Made by a program: the position numbers and the translations under genes
Shown: positions 16,734-23,895 of the stretch, piece after piece
Layout of the letters: each line of letters opens with the position of its first letter
How positions within the stretch are numbered: position 1 is the first letter of the stretch
Notes under the pieces: model-generated
Databases searched by the model: none
Seen by the model: the letters and a program-made list of their open reading frames with translations, nothing else
What the model was told of the DNA's origin: nothing
NCBI GenBank assembly: GCA_024102975.1
Contig: JAGFJD010000445.1
Coordinates: forward strand, 20,714-84,713
DNA length: 64,000 bases
DNA from: Phaeodactylibacter sp.
Lineage (GTDB): Bacteria; Bacteroidota; Bacteroidia; Chitinophagales; Saprospiraceae
Reading direction: 5' to 3'

Positions 16734-17876
16734 TCAATCCACGATCATCCTTTCCCTGTCCAGTTCCTGTTGCACGATGTTTTCCGGCAGTTCCCGGTAT
16801 TCGTACTCCTGGTTGCGGAGCTGCGGCGTGAAGCCTGCCTCGCGTATGGCGTCCTGGATGCCCTGGGCGGTAAAGCGGAAGCGGGCGCCGGCGGCGGAGA
16901 CGACATTCTCTTCGATCATGATGGAGCCGAAGTCGTTGGCGCCGGCGTGGAGGCAGAGCTGGGCCACCTGTTTGCCTACGGTCAGCCAGGAAGCCTGGAT
17001 GTTGGTGATGTTGGGCAGCATGATGCGGCTCATGGCGATCATGCGCACGTATTCATCGCCGGTGCAGGTATTGCGGGCCCGTCTGAGGCGTTTGAGGATG
17101 GTGTCCTCGTCCTGGAACGGCCAGGGGATAAAGGCGATGAAGCCTTTGGCGCCTTCCGGTTTTTGGGCCTGCACTTCGCGGATGCGCGCCAGGTGGTCCA
17201 TGCGTTCGTAGTTGGTTTCAATGTGGCCGAACATCATGGTGGCGGAGGTCGTCAGGCCCACTTTGTGGGCGGCGCGCATGATGTCGAGCCATTCCTGGCC
17301 GCCGCATTTGCCTTTGGAGATGAGGCGGCGCACCCGGTCGCTGAGGATTTCGGCGCCGGCGCCGGGCAGGGAGTCCAGGCCGGCGTCCTTCAGGGCCTGA
17401 AGCACTTCGAGGTGGGTCGATTGTTCCAGTTTGGTGATGTGGGCCACTTCCGGCGGGCCGAGGGCGTGCAGTTTGAGGGTGGGATAGAGTTCCTTGAGTT
17501 GCCGGAAGAGGTTGGTGTAGAAGTCGAGCCCCAGGTCCGGGTGGTGGCCGCCCTGCAGCAGCAGTTGTTCTCCGCCGAAGCGGAAAAGCTCCTCGATCTT
17601 CTGTTTGTATTGCTCTATAGTCGTGATGTAAGACTCTTCGTGGCCCGGGCGGCGGTAGAAGTTGCAGAACTTGCAGTTGGCGATGCAGACGTTGGTGGTA
17701 TTGGAGTTGCGGTCGATGATCCAGGTGACGGTGTTATTGGGCACGTGGCGCCGCCGCAGCCGGGCGCCGACGTACATCAGTTCGGCTGTTGAAGCCTTTT
17801 CAAAAAGGAATACGCCTTCTTCGGCAGTCAGGAATTCCAGGTTCAGCGCCCGGTGCAGCAGTTCGTCAACCTTCAT
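16734..17876 (-). CDS. mqnC: Cyclic dehypoxanthinyl futalosine synthase
   Basis: 380 residues from the ATG at 17876; the frame is open 327 bases further but only this start fits the family. A radical SAM enzyme of the futalosine menaquinone pathway that closes the ring of dehypoxanthine futalosine. Its [4Fe-4S]-binding cysteines are C64, C68 and C71 (CIANCKFCNFYRRPG, a diagnostic MqnC motif). The family also shows LLQGGHHPDLGLDFY, DSLPGAGAEILSDRVR, TSATMMFGHIET, and a C-terminal FGSIMIEENVVSAAG. It tells us that the cell makes menaquinone without the classical Men route. Other mqn genes are not in the window. Downstream glk probably shares the transcript. Confidence 0.95.
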   Translation of the reverse strand: MKVDELLHRALNLEFLTAEEGVFLFEKASTAELMYVGARLRRRHVPNNTVTWIIDRNSNTTNVCIANCKFCNFYRRPGHEESYITTIEQYKQKIEELFRFGGEQLLLQGGHHPDLGLDFYTNLFRQLKELYPTLKLHALGPPEVAHITKLEQSTHLEVLQALKDAGLDSLPGAGAEILSDRVRRLISKGKCGGQEWLDIMRAAHKVGLTTSATMMFGHIETNYERMDHLARIREVQAQKPEGAKGFIAFIPWPFQDEDTILKRLRRARNTCTGDEYVRMIAMSRIMLPNITNIQASWLTVGKQVAQLCLHAGANDFGSIMIEENVVSAAGARFRFTAQGIQDAIREAGFTPQLRNQEYEYRELPENIVQQELDRERMIVD

Positions 17877-17929
17877 ATCTGTTAGCTTGTTCTTTAGTAT
17901 TAGCAGGAAATAGCCTGTTTCGAAAGAAA

Positions 17930-17937
17930 CAAAGATA
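17930..17937 (-). promoter_or_regulatory. -7 promoter box for mqnC
   Basis: TATCTTTG on the minus strand, 53 bp before the mqnC ATG. Confidence 0.55.
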
Positions 17938-18040
17938 GGGAAGTCCGGTTTAGAAAGGTTCAAAGAATATTGAAAGTTTAAAATTTTGCAGGAAAAAGGA
18001 TCATTTTCGGGAGCCTGTTGCCTGGTTAGGATAAATTTCG

Positions 18041-18048
18041 TATCTTTG
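18041..18048 (+). promoter_or_regulatory. Promoter of the rimP-nusA unit
   Basis: TATCTTTG at 18041-18048 with TTG at 18018-18020, spacing 20, which matches the Bacteroidota consensus TTG-N17-23-TAnnTTTG. Transcription should start near 18053-18056. Confidence 0.72.
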
Positions 18049-18073
18049 CAGAAATCAATGAAAAAGAACTCGG

Positions 18074-18103
18074 AAGAGGGAGCCTGGAGGTTCCCTCTTT
18101 TTA
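18074..18103 (+). terminator. Terminator-like hairpin in the rimP leader (possible attenuator)
   Basis: AAGAGGGAGCC (18074-18084) pairs with GGTTCCCTCTT (18089-18099), one G-U pair, tetraloop TGGA, then a run of T to 18102. It lies between the promoter and the rimP start and inside a 22-codon frame that runs from the ATG at 18058 to a TAG at 18124-18126 and overlaps the rimP GTG. This would stop most transcripts unless controlled. Confidence 0.6.
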
Positions 18104-18119
18104 ATTCTATATCGACGCA

Positions 18120-18593
18120 GTGGTAGAATCCAAGATCAGGCCGCTTCTGGACGAAAAATTCCGGGAGGACGAATTTGCAGACTGTTTCCTCATAGAGGTA
18201 CAATTACACGCCGACAACAAGCTCGAAGTATTTATCGACAGCGACACAGGAGTGACCTTTGAGAAGTGTCAGAAGATTAGCCGTTACCTGGAGCAATTCC
18301 TCGATGAAGAAGGCTGGCTGGGAGATCAATACGTGTTGGAAGTTTCCTCGCCGGGAATTGCCCGGCCGCTGAAGCTCCGGCGGCAGTACCCCCGGAACAT
18401 AGGCCGCAGGGTGGAGGTCAGCCTGAACGAAGGCGGGAGTAAGGAAGGCATCCTGTCAGCCGTTGGCGAAGCGGACATCACCCTCGAAGAGAAAATACGG
18501 GTAAAGGAGGGGAAGCGTAAGAAAACGCAGATTCTGCAAACCAGGATACCCTTCGAGGACATAAAGAAAACAGTTGTTAAAGTATCATTTTAA
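18120..18593 (+). CDS. rimP: Ribosome maturation factor RimP
   Basis: 157 residues from a GTG at 18120, the only start that gives a full N-terminal domain. RimP assists 30S assembly. N-terminal domain: FADCFLIEVQLHADNKLEVFIDSDTGVTFEKCQKISRYLEQF, in which the acidic IDSDTGV segment is typical; DQYVLEVSSPGIARPLK is the family signature; the C-terminal SH3-like domain covers the last 65 residues (ADITLEEKIRVKEGK). It is first in the conserved order rimP-nusA-infB, 12 bp before nusA. Confidence 0.93.
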   Translation: MVESKIRPLLDEKFREDEFADCFLIEVQLHADNKLEVFIDSDTGVTFEKCQKISRYLEQFLDEEGWLGDQYVLEVSSPGIARPLKLRRQYPRNIGRRVEVSLNEGGSKEGILSAVGEADITLEEKIRVKEGKRKKTQILQTRIPFEDIKKTVVKVSF

Positions 18594-18605
18594 ATACCAT
18601 ATCCA

Positions 18606-19859
18606 ATGATGAACCTGGTGGATACTTTCTCGGAATTCAAAGCCGGGAAGAATATAGACCGTCCGACCATGGTGCGTGTGCTGGAAGACGTATTCCGCAC
18701 GCTGATTCGCAAAAAATTCGGCACGGACGAAAATTTCGATGTAATTGTCAATACAACCAAAGGAGACCTTGAACTCTGGCGCGTGCGCGAGATCGTTCCC
18801 GACGGGGAGGTGACCGACGACCGCAGCCAGATTTCCATATCCGAGGCGCTGGCCATCGATGAGGACTACGAGATCGGGGAGGAATGTTATGAACAGCTCC
18901 ATCTGGAAGACTTTGGCCGCCGCGCCATCATGGCTGCCCGGCAGACGCTGATCTCCCGGATCATGGAACTGGAAAAAGACGAGGTCTACCGCCGCTACAG
19001 CGAACGCGTCGGAGACATCATCGTCGGGGAGGTCCATCAGATCCTGAAGCGCGAACTACTCATCCTGGACGACGCGACGGGCACCGAACTGGTGCTGCCC
19101 CGGACAGAGATGATCAAGGGCGATTTCTTCCGAAAGGGCGACATGGTGCGGGGCGTGATCAAGAAGGTGGAGATGAAAAACAACAACCCCGTCGTTATCC
19201 TTTCCCGGACGGACAGCCTCTTCCTGGAGAAATTGCTGGAACAGGAAGTGCCGGAGATCGAGGACGGGCTGATCACCGTGCGCCGCATCGTCCGCATTCC
19301 CGGCGACCGCGCCAAGGTGGCTGTCGAATCCTATGACGACCGGATCGACCCGGTCGGCGCCTGCGTCGGCATGAAAGGGTCGCGCATCCACGGCATTGTC
19401 CGTGAACTGCGCAACGAAAATATCGACATCGTCAACTACACGAACAACGCCACGCTGTTCATCCAGCGTGCCCTGACGCCGGCGAAGGTGACGACGATAG
19501 ACCTGGACCTGGACAAACAGCACGCCAATGTTTTCCTGGAACCAGACCAGGTTTCCCTCGCCATCGGCAAGGGAGGGACCAACATCAAACTGGCCAGCCG
19601 CCTGACCGGTTTCGAGATCGACGTTTACCGCAACACGGTTGATGAGATCGAGATCGACGATGTCGACCTGGAAGAATTCAAGGATGAGATCGATGACTGG
19701 GTGATCGACGCGCTCAAGAGCATTGGGTGCGATACGGCGCGCAACGTCCTCGAACTGAAAAAAGAGGAACTGCTCCGCCGCACCGACCTGGAAGAAGAGA
19801 CGGTCGACGAAGTGCTTCGCATCCTGGCCGCCGAGTTTGAAGAAGAAGAAGGACAGTAA
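18606..19859 (+). CDS. nusA: Transcription termination/antitermination factor NusA
   Basis: 417 residues. NusA binds RNA polymerase and controls pausing, termination and antitermination. The N-terminal polymerase-binding domain covers residues 1-125 (starting MNLVDTFSEFKAGKNIDRPT), the S1 domain about 130-200 (VGDIIVGEVHQI), and two KH domains about 225-345 (VGACVGMKGSRIHGIVREL; LAIGKGGTNIKLASRLTGFEI). A short helix-hairpin C-terminus rich in Asp/Glu follows. There are no long C-terminal acidic repeats as in E. coli, which is normal for this phylum. A hairpin terminator lies 124 bp after the stop. Confidence 0.96.
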   Translation: MMNLVDTFSEFKAGKNIDRPTMVRVLEDVFRTLIRKKFGTDENFDVIVNTTKGDLELWRVREIVPDGEVTDDRSQISISEALAIDEDYEIGEECYEQLHLEDFGRRAIMAARQTLISRIMELEKDEVYRRYSERVGDIIVGEVHQILKRELLILDDATGTELVLPRTEMIKGDFFRKGDMVRGVIKKVEMKNNNPVVILSRTDSLFLEKLLEQEVPEIEDGLITVRRIVRIPGDRAKVAVESYDDRIDPVGACVGMKGSRIHGIVRELRNENIDIVNYTNNATLFIQRALTPAKVTTIDLDLDKQHANVFLEPDQVSLAIGKGGTNIKLASRLTGFEIDVYRNTVDEIEIDDVDLEEFKDEIDDWVIDALKSIGCDTARNVLELKKEELLRRTDLEEETVDEVLRILAAEFEEEEGQ

Positions 19860-19982
19860 ATATCCCGGGGCCGGACGCGGGATAGACACCCCACATCCGG
19901 CCCGGCGAAATAAACCGGATTAACCGAACTCTTTCCGGCTATAGTGTGTTCGATTGGAGTGCAATAAGCTGAAAAGGAAAGC

Positions 19983-20008
19983 AAAACGAGTGTTTTTCTC
20001 GTTTTTAT
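19983..20008 (+). terminator. Intrinsic terminator after nusA
   Basis: AAAACGAG (19983-19990) pairs with CTCGTTTT (19998-20005), 7-base loop, ending in a T run. Confidence 0.6.
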
Positions 20009-20042
20009 ACAAGTAGAGTTACTGAATAGACAGTAATCGTCT

Positions 20043-20050
20043 TATCTTTG
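20043..20050 (+). promoter_or_regulatory. Separate promoter box for infB
   Basis: TATCTTTG, exact TAnnTTTG match, about 200 bp before infB. It directly follows the palindrome TTACTG/CAGTAA at 20019-20036, which could be an operator. Confidence 0.55.
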
Positions 20051-20249
20051 CAAAAGCTATCCGGGCATCCACTCGCGGCCTGCTCCGGAGCATCAATGAG
20101 AATTATCACTTTGGTGGGCAAAAGTTTTCTCCAAATCGCCTTTTATTTTATTCATCCAAAAAAGATAATAAGATATGTAAGGAAAGCCGTAATTTCTGAG
20201 AGAAGCTTTTGCTTATCGGTAAACGTTGCATAAGTACTAAAACTTCATA

Positions 20250-23200
20250 ATGGCGAAACGTTTAATTAAGATAGCAAAAGAGTTGAATGTGGGGACGACC
20301 ACTATTGTTGAGCATCTCACCAATAGTGGTTTCGATATTGAGAACAAGCCAACCGCTAATGTCACGGATGAGATGTATGCGGAGTTGCTCAAGGAGTTTC
20401 AGAAATCCATCGCTATCAAGGAAAAAGCCGACCAGCTGGTCATTGGCAACCGCCCGACTTCACCTCCTCTTCCTCCAAAAGAAAAAAGAAAAGACATCCT
20501 GCCGCCAACAACACCCAAAGAAGAAGCCCTAAAGAAGAAACCGGCTCCTGAACCACAGGATAAGGGACAAGGCCCTGCCGAAAATGGCAAGGACAAGGCT
20601 GCCGAAGAACCTGCCCGCCCGCAGGCCAGGCTTAAAGTGCTGGGCAAGATCGACCTGGAGAGCCGCCTGAAGCACAAAACTACGGACAGCCAGCCGGCCG
20701 AAGACAAAACGGCAAAACCGGAACCCCGGCAGGAAGGCCCCAAGCCGGCGCCGAAAGAGGAACCCAGGCCCAAGCCAGAGCCGGAGAAGGCGCCGGAGGC
20801 GGAAGTAAAGCCGGAGGGCAAAGCCGAAGAAAAAGCGGAAAAGCCAGCCCCGCCTCCCGCAGAAAAAACGGAGCCGCCCCAGGTGAAGGCAGAGCCGCCG
20901 GCAGAGAAGAAAACAGAAGAGCCGAAGAAGGAAGAACTCAGGGAAAAAGCGCAGCCGGAACCGGCGAAGGTTGAAAAAGAAGAACCGGCAAAACCGGAAG
21001 CCGCCAAAGCAGAAGCGGCAGCTCCGGCCGGCGAAGCTGCCAAGGGCCCGGAAAAGAGCGATGTGGTTCGTGCCGAAGCGCCGGAACTCCGGGGCCTGAA
21101 GATCCTGGGCAAGATCGACACCAACAAGCTCGAACGCCCCAAACGCAAGAAGAAAAAAGAAAAGAAAGAGGTGGTCAAAGCGGACGATAAGAAGAAGAAA
21201 CCCGCCGCCCCCGATTCAGATCAGGATAAGCAACCCCGCAAAAAACGGAGGAGGACCCGCAAGAAGGTCGCCGCCACACCTGGCAGCGGGAAAAGCACCG
21301 GCCCGGCCGGCGGCAAGGGCCGGCGTACCCGTGGCCGCAAAGAAGAAGACGTAAAGGAGGTCTCTCAGAAGGAGATCGAAGAGAAGATCAAGGCTACCAT
21401 GGCGCGCCTCTCCGGCGGCGGAAAGAAGAAACGCCAGAAAATGCGCCGCGACAACCGCGAACGCCTGCGTGAACGGCAGGAACAGCGCGAGCAGGAACAG
21501 CAAACCGAAAACCTCCAGGTTACGGAGTTTGTCTCTGTGCAGGAACTGGCCAATATGATGGACGTGCCGGTCACCGACGTGATCACCACCTGCATGAACC
21601 TCGGCGTGATCGTATCCATCAACCAGCGCCTCGATGCCGAGATCATCGAGCTGGTTGCCGAAGAGTTTGGCCATGAAGTAGAATTCATCAGCGCCGAAGA
21701 GCATGTGGAAGAGGAAGAGGAGATCATCGACGACCCGGAAGACCTGGAACCTCGCGCTCCCATCGTCACCGTGATGGGCCACGTGGACCACGGTAAGACC
21801 TCTCTGCTCGATTACATCCGGAAGGCCAGCGTCGTCGAAGGCGAAGCCGGCGGTATCACGCAGCACATCGGCGCTTACGAGGTCGTTGTCGGCGAGGAGA
21901 ACCGAAAGATCACCTTCCTCGATACACCGGGCCACGAAGCGTTCACCGCTATGCGTGCCCGGGGCGCCAAGGTGACCGACATCGCCGTTATCATTATAGC
22001 CGCCGACGATAACATCATGCCTCAGACCAAAGAGGCCATCAGCCACGCACAGGCCGCTAACGTGCCCATGGTTTTTGCCATCAACAAGGTGGATAAGCCC
22101 GATGCCCATCCCGAACGCATCAAGCAGGAACTGGCATCCATGAACTTCCTGGTTGAAGACTGGGGCGGGAAATACCAATCCCAGGACATCTCCGCCAAAA
22201 CCGGCCAAGGTGTGGATGAGCTTCTGGAAAAAATCCTCCTGGAAGCGGAGATGCTGGAGTTGCAGGCTAACCCGGGCCGGGAAGCCATCGGCACCATACT
22301 CGAAGCTTCGCTGGATAAGGGTCGCGGTTACGTGGCCAAGGGGCTCGTACAAACCGGCACGCTGCAAATCGGCGATCCTGTCGTTGCCGGCGAGCATTCC
22401 GGAAAAGTGAAAGCCATGTTTAACGAGCGCGGTAAGCGCGTTCAGGAAGCCGGCCCTGCCACTCCGATCCTGATCCTTGGCCTCAGCGGCGCCCCGCAGG
22501 CGGGCGAGCGCTTCAAGGTGACGGAAAACGAGCAGGAAGCCCGGCAGATCGCTTCCAAACGGGCGCAGATCGCGCGCGAGCAGGCCAACCGGGCTACCAA
22601 GCGGATCAGCCTCGACGAAATCGGCCGGCGCCTCGCGCTCGGGAACTTCAAGGAACTCAACCTCATCGTCAAAGGCGACGTGGACGGATCCGTTGAGGCG
22701 CTCTCCGACTCCCTCATCAAGCAGTCCATCGAATCGGTACAGGTCAATGTCATCCACAAGGCTGTGGGCCAGATCGTCGAATCTGACGTGCTGCTCGCTT
22801 CCGCTTCCGACGCCATCATCATCGGCTTCCAGGTGCGGCCTTCCCTGGCCGCCCGCAAACTGGCGGAACGGGAAGGGGTACAGATCAAATTGTATTCCAT
22901 CATCTACGAAGCCATCGACGAGGTGCGCGCCGCGATCGAAGGGATGCTCGAGCCGACGAAGGAAGAAAAGATCGTCGGCCAGGCCGAGGTGCGGGAAGTG
23001 TATAAGATCAGCAAGGTGGGCACCGTTGCAGGTTGTTATGTACAGGAAGGAAGGATCACGCGCAACACCCATGTCCGCCTGATCCGCAACGGCATCGTCG
23101 TTTATCCGGCCAAGGAAGGGCAGGTCGCCGAGATCGCCTCCCTCAAGCGTTTCAAAGAGGATGTGCGGGAGGTGAAATCCGGCCTGGAATGCGGTATATC

Positions 23201-23282
23201 GATCAAGAACTTCAACGACATCAAGGCAGGAGACGTGATCGAAGGATACGAGATCATTGAGATCAAACAGACGCTGGATTAA
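20250..23282 (+). CDS. infB: Translation initiation factor IF-2
   Basis: 1010 residues. IF-2 is the GTPase that brings fMet-tRNA to the 30S subunit and promotes subunit joining. Residues 1-55 are a winged IF2N domain ([19 protein letters not shown]). About 60-400 are a low-complexity Lys/Glu/Pro/Ala tether, unusually long. A second IF2N-like segment ([20 protein letters not shown]) precedes the G domain (about 505-680: G1 [13 protein letters not shown]2 [13 protein letters not shown]3 DTPGHEAF, G4 NKVDKPDA, G5 SAKTGQGV), then domain II, domain III and the tRNA-binding C-terminal domain. It is transcribed probably from its own promoter at 20043 as well as from rimP. A strong terminator follows. 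Confidence 0.97.
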   Translation: MAKRLIKIAKELNVGTTTIVEHLTNSGFDIENKPTANVTDEMYAELLKEFQKSIAIKEKADQLVIGNRPTSPPLPPKEKRKDILPPTTPKEEALKKKPAPEPQDKGQGPAENGKDKAAEEPARPQARLKVLGKIDLESRLKHKTTDSQPAEDKTAKPEPRQEGPKPAPKEEPRPKPEPEKAPEAEVKPEGKAEEKAEKPAPPPAEKTEPPQVKAEPPAEKKTEEPKKEELREKAQPEPAKVEKEEPAKPEAAKAEAAAPAGEAAKGPEKSDVVRAEAPELRGLKILGKIDTNKLERPKRKKKKEKKEVVKADDKKKKPAAPDSDQDKQPRKKRRRTRKKVAATPGSGKSTGPAGGKGRRTRGRKEEDVKEVSQKEIEEKIKATMARLSGGGKKKRQKMRRDNRERLRERQEQREQEQQTENLQVTEFVSVQELANMMDVPVTDVITTCMNLGVIVSINQRLDAEIIELVAEEFGHEVEFISAEEHVEEEEEIIDDPEDLEPRAPIVTVMGHVDHGKTSLLDYIRKASVVEGEAGGITQHIGAYEVVVGEENRKITFLDTPGHEAFTAMRARGAKVTDIAVIIIAADDNIMPQTKEAISHAQAANVPMVFAINKVDKPDAHPERIKQELASMNFLVEDWGGKYQSQDISAKTGQGVDELLEKILLEAEMLELQANPGREAIGTILEASLDKGRGYVAKGLVQTGTLQIGDPVVAGEHSGKVKAMFNERGKRVQEAGPATPILILGLSGAPQAGERFKVTENEQEARQIASKRAQIAREQANRATKRISLDEIGRRLALGNFKELNLIVKGDVDGSVEALSDSLIKQSIESVQVNVIHKAVGQIVESDVLLASASDAIIIGFQVRPSLAARKLAEREGVQIKLYSIIYEAIDEVRAAIEGMLEPTKEEKIVGQAEVREVYKISKVGTVAGCYVQEGRITRNTHVRLIRNGIVVYPAKEGQVAEIASLKRFKEDVREVKSGLECGISIKNFNDIKAGDVIEGYEIIEIKQTLD

Positions 23283-23303
23283 TATCCGGTTGTTTTAATA
23301 CCC

Positions 23304-23345
23304 AAAGCGGCATTGCCGGGGATTCCCGGCAATGCCGCTTTCGTT
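23304..23345. terminator. Strong terminator between infB and the CYTH gene
   Basis: AAAGCGGCATTGCCGGG (23304-23320) and CCCGGCAATGCCGCTTT (23325-23341) pair perfectly over 17 bp with a 4-base loop. It can serve both convergent genes. Confidence 0.88.
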
Positions 23346-23367
23346 TTCGGCGCATTTGCGTTGCAGC

Positions 23368-23895
23368 TTAATGTCCGGATTGGCGCCGGATGGCCAGGTC
23401 GCTGTAAGAAACCTCGACGAGGTCCTCGTCTTTTATTTTGAATAAATTGAGGTAGTACTGGCACTGCCGGCGCAGTTTTTCTTCCCCGATGCTCCCATCC
23501 CGGTCGATTGCTTCTATCTCGACGAAGCTGCCGAGGTGTTGCACCTCGTCGATGTGGAACTTCACATTTTCGATAAAGTAAATCTGCCGGCGCTTGGAGA
23601 CTACTGCGAGTACGCCAAGAGCGGCAGTGAGTACTTCTTTGAGGCCATCGCGCGATGGCGTTTTGTAGAGGGAGATATCCGACCGTTTGGGGCCGGCCAG
23701 GTCGTTGCGGAAGTAATGGATCAGGGCGTTCTCGATGTTTCCTTCCCGCAGTTTGAGCCGTCCGTTGGGCACGTTGAAGTAGGTGTCGGTCTGGTGGTCC
23801 GTCCCGATGAATTCGGCTTGCTGTTTGTCGAGCAGGTCGCGAATTTCTTCGGGATGGCTGCACCGGGCCTTGATCTCTATATTGATTCGTTGCAT
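23368..23895 (-). CDS. CYTH-domain protein (class IV cyclase / triphosphatase fold)
   Basis: 175 residues. CYTH proteins form an eight-stranded tunnel that binds triphosphates and divalent metal; members include CyaB-type adenylate cyclases and thiamine or inorganic triphosphatases. The EIKAR motif of strand 1 (residues 5-11, INIEIKA) matches the ExExK pattern in part, followed by QTDTYFNVPNGRLKLREG (family LKLR), then RQIYFIENVKFHIDEVQHLGSFVEIEAI and the C-terminal DLVEVSYSDL. The function of this member is not clear; a triphosphatase is as likely as a cyclase. Its ATG overlaps the stop of the CHAT gene by one base (ATG/TGA), so translation is coupled to it. Confidence 0.82.
   Translation of the reverse strand: MQRINIEIKARCSHPEEIRDLLDKQQAEFIGTDHQTDTYFNVPNGRLKLREGNIENALIHYFRNDLAGPKRSDISLYKTPSRDGLKEVLTAALGVLAVVSKRRQIYFIENVKFHIDEVQHLGSFVEIEAIDRDGSIGEEKLRRQCQYYLNLFKIKDEDLVEVSYSDLAIRRQSGH

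Larger units (their letters stand above)
19860..20249. other. nusA-infB intergenic region
   Basis: 390 bp without a convincing gene. It holds a terminator (19983-20008), the imperfect palindrome TTACTG-AATAGA-CAGTAA (20019-20036) and a promoter box (20043-20050), followed by about 190 bp of AT-rich leader to infB. A 61-codon frame inside the leader has no family features and is not called. Confidence 0.55.

Noticed and set aside
20048..20233. 61-codon frame in the infB leader
   Set aside because: Begins with the promoter box itself and has no family pattern.
21216..23072. 618-codon open frame antisense to infB
   Set aside because: Mirror of a conserved coding frame in GC-rich DNA; no start signals and no family features.
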